A DNA stretch of 64,000 nucleotides from NCBI RefSeq assembly GCF_017642925.1, contig NZ_JAEPOL010000004.1:124001-188000 (forward strand), given 5' to 3'. Shown here one piece after another: positions 18,566 through 26,075 of the stretch. Position 1 is the stretch's first letter. Every line of letters starts with the position of its first letter. The notes under the pieces were generated by a model. The model searched no databases and had not been told where the DNA came from. It was given only the letters and a program-made list of their open reading frames with translations. Origin of the DNA: Maricaulis sp. Lineage in GTDB: Bacteria > Pseudomonadota > Alphaproteobacteria > Caulobacterales > Maricaulaceae. A program made the translations under genes and the position numbers.

Positions 18566-19216
18566 TCAGCCGGCCATCTCGTCCGGGAAATTGCGGGTCC
18601 AGACATCGCCGAAACGGTCATGCGCCCGCACGGCACGGCCGATCGCGGCGAGGCGCGGGGCCTCGGTGTCGAACCAGTCGCGGCCGGGACGCCAGAACGT
18701 CATCGCGCCGAGATAGATGTCGACCGCGGTCAGACGTCCGCCAAGGAACCAGGGACCGGCCGCCCGGCTGCTGGACGCCTGCTGTTCGAGAATGCGGTAG
18801 AGCCGCTTGCCATAGGCATCGACCGTCTCGCGGAAACCGGCCTGGCCCTCCGGCACCGGCACGAAACGCGCCGGCACATCGCCATAGGTATAGGTCGGGT
18901 AGACATTGGCGACCAGGAAGACGAGGGCGTTGAGAAAGTCCGCCCGCTCGTGCGCATCCGGGCCGGGGACGAGCGAGGTCTCGGCGGCCAGGTCTGCCAG
19001 GTGCAGCGTGATCGCCGCGCTCTCGGTCATCACCGTGCCGTCATCGAGCACCAGGGTCGGGATCTGGGCCAGCGGATTGATGCCCTCCAGCGCATCCCGC
19101 GCGCCGTCGTCGGCGAACAGGTCGCCGACCGGCTCGAGTGTGTGCGCCAGCCCGTACCAGGCCAGCTGCGCCTCGGCGATCACCGATCCCCAGCCTGCGC
19201 GTGCATAGAGTTTCAT
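18566..19216 (-). CDS. Glutathione S-transferase family protein
   Basis: About 216 residues. The N-terminal thioredoxin-like domain reads MKLYARAGWGSVIAEAQLAW, with the glutathione-binding region NPLAQIPTLVLDDGTVMTESAAITLHLAD, including the cis-proline (IPTL) and the ES pair. An all-helical C-terminal domain follows, with the RPGRDWFDTEAPRLAAIGRAV end typical of bacterial GSTs. The substrate is not predictable. Two ATGs are adjacent (19219 and 19216) behind GGGAGAGG; I chose the second for spacing. It is divergent from the CGNR regulator gene. Confidence 0.88.
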   Translation of the reverse strand: MKLYARAGWGSVIAEAQLAWYGLAHTLEPVGDLFADDGARDALEGINPLAQIPTLVLDDGTVMTESAAITLHLADLAAETSLVPGPDAHERADFLNALVFLVANVYPTYTYGDVPARFVPVPEGQAGFRETVDAYGKRLYRILEQQASSSRAAGPWFLGGRLTAVDIYLGAMTFWRPGRDWFDTEAPRLAAIGRAVRAHDRFGDVWTRNFPDEMAG

Positions 19217-19276
19217 CATCCTCTCCCGTCTCCATTCACCGGTCGCGCTGTCTCCGGTCTGGCGGCGAGCGCGACT

Positions 19277-19325
19277 AACTGGTAAAAACTAGTTTGGAGA
19301 TTATCAATGAGTCAACTTGTAAAAC
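19277..19325. promoter_or_regulatory. Candidate operator between GST and CGNR genes
   Basis: AACTGGT (19277-19283) and ACTAGTT (19288-19294) form a near-perfect inverted repeat. The motif AACT[G/T]GTAAAA occurs twice in direct orientation, at 19277 and 19314, inside the divergent promoter region. The binding protein is unknown; an HxlR- or MarR-like repressor is one guess. Confidence 0.3.
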
Positions 19326-19353
19326 GCATTTTATCGGTTAGACGGGTTTTGCC

Positions 19354-19962
19354 GTGACCGATTTCGGGCCGGAACACTTCATCGGCGGCCGCTTGTGTAT
19401 CGACTTCTGCAACACGGCAGACGGCCGCGAGACACGCTTTGCCGATACGCTGGTCGAACCGGCGGATGCGGTGCGCTGGATGACGGCGTCGGGCCATTGG
19501 CCTGACGGCGAGGTTGCGGCACTGGACGCATACCTCGCCGACGGCAGCGCCTGGCCCCGCTTCCACGCGACCGCCCATGATCTGCGCGAAGCGATCTATC
19601 ATGCCCTGACCAGCCGGATGCGGGACGGCCAGCCGGCCGCAAAGGCACTCGCCGGCCTTGCCGGGCACTATCGCGCCATGGCCGGGCAGGCCGCCCTCAT
19701 CACGGACGCCGGTGGCCAGACACAGCTGGACTGGTCCGGCGCAGATGCCGCCACGCGCCTGCTTGCGCCCATCGTGATGGATGCGGTGGCACTGCTGGGC
19801 GAAGACAATGCCGTGCGGCTGAAACAGTGCGATGGCGAGCGCTGCGGCTGGCTCTTCCTCGACACCTCCAAGGCCGGGCGCCGCCGCTGGTGCGACATGG
19901 CGACCTGCGGCAATGTCTCGAAAGCCCGCCGCCACGCGGCCCGGAAGCAGCCGGCGCGTTAG
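19354..19962 (+). CDS. ABATE/CGNR zinc-finger protein
   Basis: A 202-residue, GTG-started protein. The N-terminal ABATE domain begins with the family pattern GGRLCIDFCNTADGR. The C-terminus is a CGNR zinc finger: LKQCDGERCGWLFLD then RRRWCDMATCGNVSKARRH, with four cysteines positioned for zinc. This family is thought to bind DNA as a stress-related regulator; targets are unknown. Its divergent neighbour, the GST, is a reasonable candidate target. Confidence 0.85.
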   Translation: MTDFGPEHFIGGRLCIDFCNTADGRETRFADTLVEPADAVRWMTASGHWPDGEVAALDAYLADGSAWPRFHATAHDLREAIYHALTSRMRDGQPAAKALAGLAGHYRAMAGQAALITDAGGQTQLDWSGADAATRLLAPIVMDAVALLGEDNAVRLKQCDGERCGWLFLDTSKAGRRRWCDMATCGNVSKARRHAARKQPAR

Positions 19963-20081
19963 TTCCAGGCGGCCTCCGGCGGCGCCGGAAACCGAACATT
20001 ACGGGAATTTTACTTAACCGGGTGGTGTCCGGCGTTGCACTTTGCGACCATAAATCCTGCATCACAGGTTAGGGGTACACC

Positions 20082-22814
20082 ATGAAACGACTACTCACGG
20101 CTGCGCTCGCTGCGGCCGTCTCGCTTGGCGGTCTGGCCCATGCCCAGACGCCCGAGATCGACATTCCTTACGAAAGCTTCGAGCTCGAGAACGGCCTGAC
20201 GGTCGTCGTCCACGAGGACCGTAAGGCGCCGATCGTCGCCGTGTCCATCTGGTATGGCGTCGGTTCCGCCGACGAACCGGCCGGCCGCACGGGCTTCGCC
20301 CACCTGTTCGAACACCTGATGTTCAACGGGTCGGAAAATTACAATGACGATTATTTCGGTCCGTTCGAACAGGTCGGCGCGACCGGCATGAACGGCACCA
20401 CCTGGTTCGACCGCACCAATTATTTCCAGACCGTGCCGACGCCGGCCCTGGAAATGGCACTGTGGATGGAATCCGACCGGATGACCCACCTCTTGGGCGC
20501 CATCGACCAGGAACGCCTCGACGAGCAGCGCGGCGTTGTGCAGAACGAGAAGCGCCAGGGCGACAACCAGCCTTACGGCCTGGTGGAATACTCCCAGCTG
20601 CGCGCACTCTTCCCGGAAGGCCACCCGTACGCCCACTCCACGATCGGCTCGATGGAAGACCTCGACGCCGCCTCGCTGGAAGACGTGCAGGACTGGTTCC
20701 GCCAGTATTACGGCGCCTCCAACGCGGTTCTGGTGCTCGCCGGCGACATTGACGCCGAAGAAGCCCGCCCGCTGGTGCAGCGCTATTTCGGCGACGCGCC
20801 GGTCGGCCCGCCGGTCACCCGCATGGACCAGTGGATCCCGGAACGCGACCGCAACACGACCGAGACGATGTATGATGACGTGCCGCAGGCGCGCATCTAC
20901 CGCACCTGGGTTGTGCCGGGCCGCATCACCGAGGAACGTGCCCAGCTGGAACTGTTCGCCACCGTCCTGGGCGGCGGCCGCACCTCGCGCCTCTATCGCG
21001 ACTTCGTCTTCGACCGCCAGGTCGCAACCCGCGCCGTGGCCTATGTCGAGGAACACCAGCTCGCCAGCCAGTTCCACATCGAGGTCACCCTCAATCCGGG
21101 TGAAGATCCCGACGCCGCTTCGGCCCGTATCGACGAGATCGTCGCCGAACTGCTGGCCGAAGGCCCGACCGACGACGAGCTGGCCGCTGCGCGTACGCGC
21201 ATCAACGCCTCCACCATTCGCGGTCTGGAACAGATCGGCGGATTCGGCGGCAAGGCCGTCACGCTTGCCGAAGGCCAGCTCTATGCCGGCGATCCGGCGT
21301 TCTGGCGCACCCTGCTGGACCGTCTGAACACAGCCAGCGCCGAGGCGATCACCGCCACGGCAAACGAGTGGCTGTCCACCGGCTATCACGAGATCACCGT
21401 CCTGCCCTTCGGCGAATTCCAGAGCGTCGCCACCGACGCTGACCGTTCGGCCCTGCCGTCGGTCACGGAAACGCCGGAACTGGTCTGGCCGGCCGTCGAG
21501 ACGGCCGAGCTGTCCAATGGCATGGATATCGTCTTCGTGCGCCGCGACGCCGTTCCGGTCGTGGAAATGCAGATGGTGTTCGATGCCGGCTATGCCGCCG
21601 ACAGCGTCGAAGGCGGTCAGACGGGTCTCGCCAGCTTCACCATGAACATGCTGGACGAAGGTGCCGGCCGCATGGATGCGCTGGAAATTGCCGCCGAGGC
21701 CGAACGCCTGGGCGCCAACCTGTCCACCGGTGCCGGTCTCGACCAGTCCACGGTGACGCTCTCGGCCCTGCGCTCCAACCTGCGCGACTCGCTCGATCTG
21801 ATGGCGACCGTGATCACCGATCCGACCTTCGCCGATGACGATATCGACCGGATCCGCGAGCAGACGCTGAACGGCATCCGTCAGGAGATGGCCAATCCGA
21901 TTGCCATCGCCCTGCGCATGCTGCCGCCGGAAATGTATGGCGAAGGCCATGCCTATTCGGTGCCGTTCACGGGTTCGGGCACGATGGAAAACGTGACGGG
22001 CTTCACCCGTGACGATCTCGTCGCGCACCACCGCACCTGGATGCGTCCGGACAATGCGACCCTGTTCATCGTCGGCGACACGACGCTGGACGAGATCACG
22101 CCGATGCTGGAACGGGCCTTCCGCCGCTGGGATGCGCCGAGCACCCCGCTGCCGCAGAAGAACATGGCCCGCGCCGAGAATGCGGACAGCGCTCGCGTGA
22201 TCATCGTCGATCGCCCGAACTCGCCGCAATCGCTCATCCTGGCCGGTCTGATCGGTCCGGAAGGCACGGTGGAAAATCCGGAAGTCTATTCCGCGATGAA
22301 TGACGCCATCGGCGGCTCCTTCTCGGCGCGCGTCAACATGAACCTGCGTGAAGACAAGGGCTGGTCCTACGGTGCCCAGACCCTGCTCTGGGGCGCCCGC
22401 GGACAGCGTCCGTGGATCGTCTATGCGCCGGTCCAGACCGACCGCACGGCGGACAGCCTTGCCGAACTGCTGCGGGAGTTCAACGAGTTCACCTCCACCA
22501 ACCCGGCCACGGCCGAGGAGCTGGAGCGCTCGATCAACAACTCCACCCGCTCCCTGCCCGGTCAGTTCGAGACCGCCGCCGCCGTCCGCGGCAGCCTCGT
22601 CTCGAGCCAGAATTACGGCCGTGACTGGGACTATCCGGCGAGCCTGACCGAGCGCTATCGCTCGCTCGACCTCAACGAGGTCCGGGCCGCGGCGCAGGAA
22701 GTGGTGCACCCCGAACAGCTGGTCTGGCTGATCGTGGGCGATGCCGCCCAGATCGAGGAGAGCATCCGCGCCCTCGACATGGGTGAAATCGAAGTGCGCC
22801 AGCTGGGCCAGTAA
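20082..22814 (+). CDS. M16 family zinc metallopeptidase, periplasmic
   Basis: A 910-residue secreted peptidase. The signal peptide (KRLLTAALAAAVSLGGLAHA) cleaves near residue 21. The inverted zinc motif HLFEH is at 74-78, followed by the conserved MNGTTWFDRTNYFQTVP region and the Glu-containing helix DEQRGVVQNEKRQ. A second M16 module without the zinc motif begins near residue 470 and has the usual R/Y region (FSARVNMNLREDKGWSYGAQ). This two-module periplasmic form is common in peptide-degrading marine and caulobacterial species. AGGGG lies before the start and a strong terminator follows, so the gene is probably monocistronic. Confidence 0.92.
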   Translation: MKRLLTAALAAAVSLGGLAHAQTPEIDIPYESFELENGLTVVVHEDRKAPIVAVSIWYGVGSADEPAGRTGFAHLFEHLMFNGSENYNDDYFGPFEQVGATGMNGTTWFDRTNYFQTVPTPALEMALWMESDRMTHLLGAIDQERLDEQRGVVQNEKRQGDNQPYGLVEYSQLRALFPEGHPYAHSTIGSMEDLDAASLEDVQDWFRQYYGASNAVLVLAGDIDAEEARPLVQRYFGDAPVGPPVTRMDQWIPERDRNTTETMYDDVPQARIYRTWVVPGRITEERAQLELFATVLGGGRTSRLYRDFVFDRQVATRAVAYVEEHQLASQFHIEVTLNPGEDPDAASARIDEIVAELLAEGPTDDELAAARTRINASTIRGLEQIGGFGGKAVTLAEGQLYAGDPAFWRTLLDRLNTASAEAITATANEWLSTGYHEITVLPFGEFQSVATDADRSALPSVTETPELVWPAVETAELSNGMDIVFVRRDAVPVVEMQMVFDAGYAADSVEGGQTGLASFTMNMLDEGAGRMDALEIAAEAERLGANLSTGAGLDQSTVTLSALRSNLRDSLDLMATVITDPTFADDDIDRIREQTLNGIRQEMANPIAIALRMLPPEMYGEGHAYSVPFTGSGTMENVTGFTRDDLVAHHRTWMRPDNATLFIVGDTTLDEITPMLERAFRRWDAPSTPLPQKNMARAENADSARVIIVDRPNSPQSLILAGLIGPEGTVENPEVYSAMNDAIGGSFSARVNMNLREDKGWSYGAQTLLWGARGQRPWIVYAPVQTDRTADSLAELLREFNEFTSTNPATAEELERSINNSTRSLPGQFETAAAVRGSLVSSQNYGRDWDYPASLTERYRSLDLNEVRAAAQEVVHPEQLVWLIVGDAAQIEESIRALDMGEIEVRQLGQ

Positions 22815-22855
22815 GGCCGGCCAGCCGGCCGCAAGGCCGCAGGCGAAACAGGATC

Positions 22856-22891
22856 GGGCGCCGGAGACATCTCCGGCGCCCGTTTCTTTTT
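22856..22891 (+). terminator. Rho-independent terminator after the M16 gene
   Basis: An 11-base perfect stem, GGGCGCCGGAG (22856-22866) with CTCCGGCGCCC (22871-22881), a four-base loop, then GTTTCTTTTT. Confidence 0.9.
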
Positions 22892-22923
22892 GCCGCAGGG
22901 TCAGCAGCGCCTGAATCCGCTAT

Positions 22924-22938
22924 TGCAATTCACTCGCA
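22924..22938. promoter_or_regulatory. Fur-like palindrome upstream of the peroxidase/TonB operon
   Basis: TGCAATTCACTCGCA fits a 7-1-7 palindrome of form TGCnAnTnAnTnGCA. Read on the other strand it matches 13 of 15 positions of the palindrome upstream of the TonB-dependent receptor at 28611-28625. It lies about 20 bases before the peroxidase start. Assignment to Fur rests on resemblance to known boxes. Confidence 0.5.
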
Positions 22939-22958
22939 TAAGCGGATAGAGCAAGCGC

Positions 22959-24083
22959 ATGGGCCCGATTTCCCGATATACCGGCATGGCCGCACTGATG
23001 GCTGCAGCCATCGCACTGCCTGTCCTGCTGTCGCTGCCGGCCGGCGAGGCGGCAACGCCGGAACCGGCTGCGTGCGGCGCGCAGTCCTGTCCGGCCGGTG
23101 CCAGACTGCGTGCGGTCTATCAGGGCGAACCGGACAGCTGGCCGCCAGCCCATATCGACGAGGACATCGATTATGTCGAGCTGGGCGCTCTGCCCGAACC
23201 GGGTCCGGCACCGGACCCGGCACTGGCGGCCCTCGGCGAGCAGCTGTTCCACGACCCCGCACTCAGCGCCTCGGGCCAGATCAGCTGCGCCAATTGCCAC
23301 AGTCCGGAACTGGGTTTCACCGACCGGCTGCGCACCTCGTTCGGCCATGACCGCGCCCGCGGCCGCCGCAACGCGCCCACCCTGCTCGACAAGGCCGGCC
23401 AGACCTCCTTCATGTGGGACGGTTCGGCCGGCAGCCTCGCCGAACAGGCCGTAATGCCCATTCTCAATCCCGAGGAGATGGCAGCCGACGCGTTCGAGCT
23501 GATGAACCGGCTCAATGCCGATACCGGCTATCGCGACGCCTTTGCGACAAGCTTCGGCCAGGACACCGTCACGCTGGCCATGGTCGGCGAGGCGCTGGCC
23601 GCCTTCGAGGCGACACTGCACCGCACGACATCCTTCGACCGCTTCATGCGCGGCGATCACGACCGGCTCAGCGACCAGCAGATTCTCGGCCTGCACCTGT
23701 TCCGCACGACGGCGCGATGCGCCAATTGCCACATGGGCCCGCGGCTGACCGACGATGAATTCCACAATATCGGCCTGACCTATTACGGCCGCCAGTACGA
23801 GGATCTGGGCCGCTATACTGTCACCGGCGATCCCGCCGATGTCGGCGCTTTCCGCACGCCCAGCCTGCGTCATGTCGGCGAGACCGGGCCCTATATGCAC
23901 AACGGCCTCTTCCCGCATTTGCGGGGCGTCGTGAACATCTATGCGGCCGGCGGACCCCGTCCGCGGCCCCGGCCGGACCAGGCCGGCGACCCGCTCTTCC
24001 CCAAGACCAGCGATCTGCTGCACCGGCTCGACCTCACACCCGAGGAGCGCGACGCGCTGGTCGCCTTCCTGGAAACCCTCTGA
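22959..24083 (+). CDS. Di-haem cytochrome c peroxidase / MauG family protein
   Basis: A 374-residue exported protein with an N-terminal hydrophobic segment (AALMAAAIALPVLLSL). Two c-type haem sites, both CANCH, start at residues 110 and 254. Family marks include LGEQLFHDPALSASGQISCANCH, RNAPTLLDKAGQ and, near the end, FRTPSLRHVGETGPYMHNGLF, which holds a candidate Met/His ligand. Members reduce peroxide in the periplasm or, like MauG and MbnH, oxidise protein side chains. Here the gene is followed 15 bases later by exbB, exbD and tonB. That linkage suggests a role tied to metal uptake rather than only peroxide removal. Confidence 0.87.
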   Translation: MGPISRYTGMAALMAAAIALPVLLSLPAGEAATPEPAACGAQSCPAGARLRAVYQGEPDSWPPAHIDEDIDYVELGALPEPGPAPDPALAALGEQLFHDPALSASGQISCANCHSPELGFTDRLRTSFGHDRARGRRNAPTLLDKAGQTSFMWDGSAGSLAEQAVMPILNPEEMAADAFELMNRLNADTGYRDAFATSFGQDTVTLAMVGEALAAFEATLHRTTSFDRFMRGDHDRLSDQQILGLHLFRTTARCANCHMGPRLTDDEFHNIGLTYYGRQYEDLGRYTVTGDPADVGAFRTPSLRHVGETGPYMHNGLFPHLRGVVNIYAAGGPRPRPRPDQAGDPLFPKTSDLLHRLDLTPEERDALVAFLETL

Positions 24084-24098
24084 CCGGACGCACGCCCC

Positions 24099-24725
24099 AT
24101 GTTTCGCGACGCCCTCGCCAGCCACAGCCTGACCGTCTGGACCCTGCTGCCCCTCGCGATCTGCTCGATCGTCGCCCTTGCGGTCATTCTCGACCGGCTG
24201 ATCGCGGCCGGCGCGACGCGGCGCGTCCCCGCCGCAGCCCGCAGACAGTTCGACAACGCCATTGCGCGCGGCGATATCGATGCCGCCACCGATATCCTGG
24301 CCCGCGCCCGGCCCTTCTTCGCCCCCGCCATCGACAGCGTCATCGCCATGCGGGCGGCGCCAAAAGCCCTGCGCGACGAAGCGGCCAGCCAGGCCCTTCG
24401 CGACGCGGCGCGCGGTCTCGACCGCCGCCGCAGCGCGCTTGTAACGATTGCTGCGCTGGCGCCCATGCTGGGCCTTCTGGGCACGGTGACCGGGATGATG
24501 GAAGCCTTCCGCGCGCTGGAAGCGCATCAGGGCCCCGTCGATCCGTCGATCGTCGCCGGCGGGCTCTGGCAGGCGATGATCACCACAGCCGCGGGCCTCG
24601 CCATCGCCCTGCCCTGCCTGCTGGCCAGCGCCTGGCTGAAATCCTGGTCGGCCGAGCGCGTCCGCCAGGCCGGCTCGCTCCTGACACGCCTGTCCATCGC
24701 CATGGAAACGGAGCGGTCGGCATGA
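24099..24725 (+). CDS. exbB: ExbB/TolQ family proton channel subunit
   Basis: A 208-residue inner-membrane protein with three hydrophobic segments: one near residues 12-35, and two in the C-terminal half (ALVTIAALAPMLGLLGTVTGMM and GLWQAMITTAAGLAIALPCLLAS). The sequence LAPMLGLLGTVTGMMEAF is the MotA/TolQ/ExbB signature that lines the proton path. It pairs with the ExbD gene, whose start overlaps this stop by four bases, and would energise the TonB protein encoded next. Four-base overlaps and the TonB neighbour favour ExbB over TolQ. Confidence 0.88.
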   Translation: MFRDALASHSLTVWTLLPLAICSIVALAVILDRLIAAGATRRVPAAARRQFDNAIARGDIDAATDILARARPFFAPAIDSVIAMRAAPKALRDEAASQALRDAARGLDRRRSALVTIAALAPMLGLLGTVTGMMEAFRALEAHQGPVDPSIVAGGLWQAMITTAAGLAIALPCLLASAWLKSWSAERVRQAGSLLTRLSIAMETERSA

Positions 24726-25168
24726 TTTCCGCCGGACCTGACGCGGACGAAGACGGGACGGGCGAGACCGGGGCGGCCGAAACCGGCGCCGTCCTGACGC
24801 CGCTGGTCGATGTCGTCTTCATGCTGGTCGCCTTCCTGCTGCTCACCGCCAACAGCGCCCAGCTGGCGCTGGATGTCGACCTGCCGCTGACCGATGGCGC
24901 CCGCGCCAGCGCGGCCGAGCGCCCGGTCGCCATGCTGGGCGTCACGGAGGCGGGATGGGTGCTTGATGACACCCCGCTGGCCGGACAGGCCGAGACCGAA
25001 CAGGCCGTGCGGGCCTGGCTCGCCGGCGAACCGGACGGGCTGGTCGTCATCGCGGTGGACCGGGCCCTGCCCGCCCAGCGGCTGATCGACACATTCGACC
25101 TCCTGCGCAGCGCCGGCGCGCAGCATGTCGAGATCGCGGCGGAGAACGACGGAGCGGCGGGCCGGTGA
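24722..25168 (+). CDS. exbD: ExbD/TolR family proton channel subunit
   Basis: A 148-residue protein with one membrane helix near residues 24-48 containing the essential Asp (TPLVDVVFMLVAFLLLTAN). A periplasmic domain follows with QLALDVDLPLTDGA and the usual DTFDLLRSAGAQHVEIAAE end. Together with ExbB it uses the proton gradient to drive TonB. It overlaps exbB and tonB by four bases each. Confidence 0.88.
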   Translation: MISAGPDADEDGTGETGAAETGAVLTPLVDVVFMLVAFLLLTANSAQLALDVDLPLTDGARASAAERPVAMLGVTEAGWVLDDTPLAGQAETEQAVRAWLAGEPDGLVVIAVDRALPAQRLIDTFDLLRSAGAQHVEIAAENDGAAGR

Positions 25169-25947
25169 GCGCGCGCACCGGCCTCGCCTCGCTGGTCGCG
25201 CTGTCGGCGGCCCTGCACGGTCTGGCCGGCGCGGGTGCCTGGGCCGGATGGACGTTGTTTAATGCCTCGACATCCGAGACCGAGGCAGCCTCCCTGCGCA
25301 TCGCGCTGGGCACGCGGGGCGCCGCGGCCGGCGCACAGCCCGCCGAACGGGCCGAACCGGCGCCGGAACCTGTCGCGGCGCCGGCAACCACAACACCATC
25401 TCCCGCCCCGCCCGAACCCGCGCCCCGTGCACGTCCTGAGCCTGCGCAACGCCCCGCTCCAGCCGCGGAGCCCCAATCCCCCCCGGAGCCGGCAATCGAG
25501 CCGGCCGCCCCGTCACAAGCCGTGACAGCGGACACGGCCGCCATGGCGCCGCAGACAGCCGGTTCGGCCGGCATTTCGGGTTCACAGGACCGGCCCGACG
25601 CGGCCCAGACGTCCCGGGCCGATGACGCGCCGGGATTTGCCGGCAGCCTGCAGTATGACGGCCTTGTCCTGGCGGCCCTGGAACGCGCCAAACGCTATCC
25701 CGCCATGGCCCGGCAACGGGGCCGCGAAGGGGTGACGGGGATCGTGTTCGAGATCGACCGGCAGGGCCGGGTTCTCGACGTCCGGATCGCCGCACCGTCC
25801 GGATCGCGCAGCCTCGACCGGGCCGCCCTGGAACAGGTCCACCGAGCCGCGCCCTTCCCGGCCGCGCCCGCCGGATCGGACTGGCCCAGCCGCCGTTTTG
25901 CCACCGAGATCCGGTTTTCGCTTAGCGAACAGAGCGTGATCAGGTGA
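25165..25947 (+). CDS. tonB: TonB family energy transducer
   Basis: A 260-residue, GTG-started protein. A short N-terminal hydrophobic anchor (LVALSAALHGLAGAGAWAGW) precedes a long Pro/Ala/Glu spacer (about residues 55-130) that can span the periplasm. The C-terminal domain is typical: AKRYPAMARQRGREGVTGIVFEIDRQGRVLDVRIAAPSGS, then LDRAALEQVHRAAPFPAAPAG. It transmits energy from ExbBD to an outer-membrane receptor, most likely the convergent receptor at 26076-28595. The last bases overlap a hairpin repeat. Confidence 0.9.
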   Translation: MSARTGLASLVALSAALHGLAGAGAWAGWTLFNASTSETEAASLRIALGTRGAAAGAQPAERAEPAPEPVAAPATTTPSPAPPEPAPRARPEPAQRPAPAAEPQSPPEPAIEPAAPSQAVTADTAAMAPQTAGSAGISGSQDRPDAAQTSRADDAPGFAGSLQYDGLVLAALERAKRYPAMARQRGREGVTGIVFEIDRQGRVLDVRIAAPSGSRSLDRAALEQVHRAAPFPAAPAGSDWPSRRFATEIRFSLSEQSVIR

Positions 25948-25978
25948 AGTGGAAACCGGTTCACCGGTTCGATCACGC
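25934..25978. repeat. Inverted repeat at the tonB 3' end
   Basis: GCGTGATC (25934-25941) pairs with GATCACGC (25971-25978). The interior holds AACCGGT and ACCGGTT. The AACCGGTTC core also occurs in the repeat at 499-602, so this may be a related dispersed element. It may also help end the operon. Confidence 0.5.
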
Positions 25979-26000
25979 GACCGCCCAGGATACTGTCCCA

Positions 26001-26033
26001 TTAAAAGCCCGGACGCGGCGACGCGCCCGGGCT
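26001..26033 (-). terminator. Terminator of the TonB-dependent receptor gene
   Basis: A 12-base stem with one A/C mismatch pairs 26006-26017 with 26022-26033. Read on the minus strand it ends in a TTTTAAT run, directly after the receptor stop. Confidence 0.75.
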
Positions 26034-26075
26034 CCCCCAGCCCTCCGGGCTGCGGAGGGATATCTGTCGGCCGGA

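Noticed and set aside
20091-22709. 872-codon open frame on the - strand
   Set aside because: Antisense to the second M16 peptidase; no domain and no plausible start.
25934-25978. tRNA-like T-loop (GGTTCGATCAC)
   Set aside because: The word resembles a T-arm, but no acceptor or anticodon stem can be formed; it is an inverted repeat.
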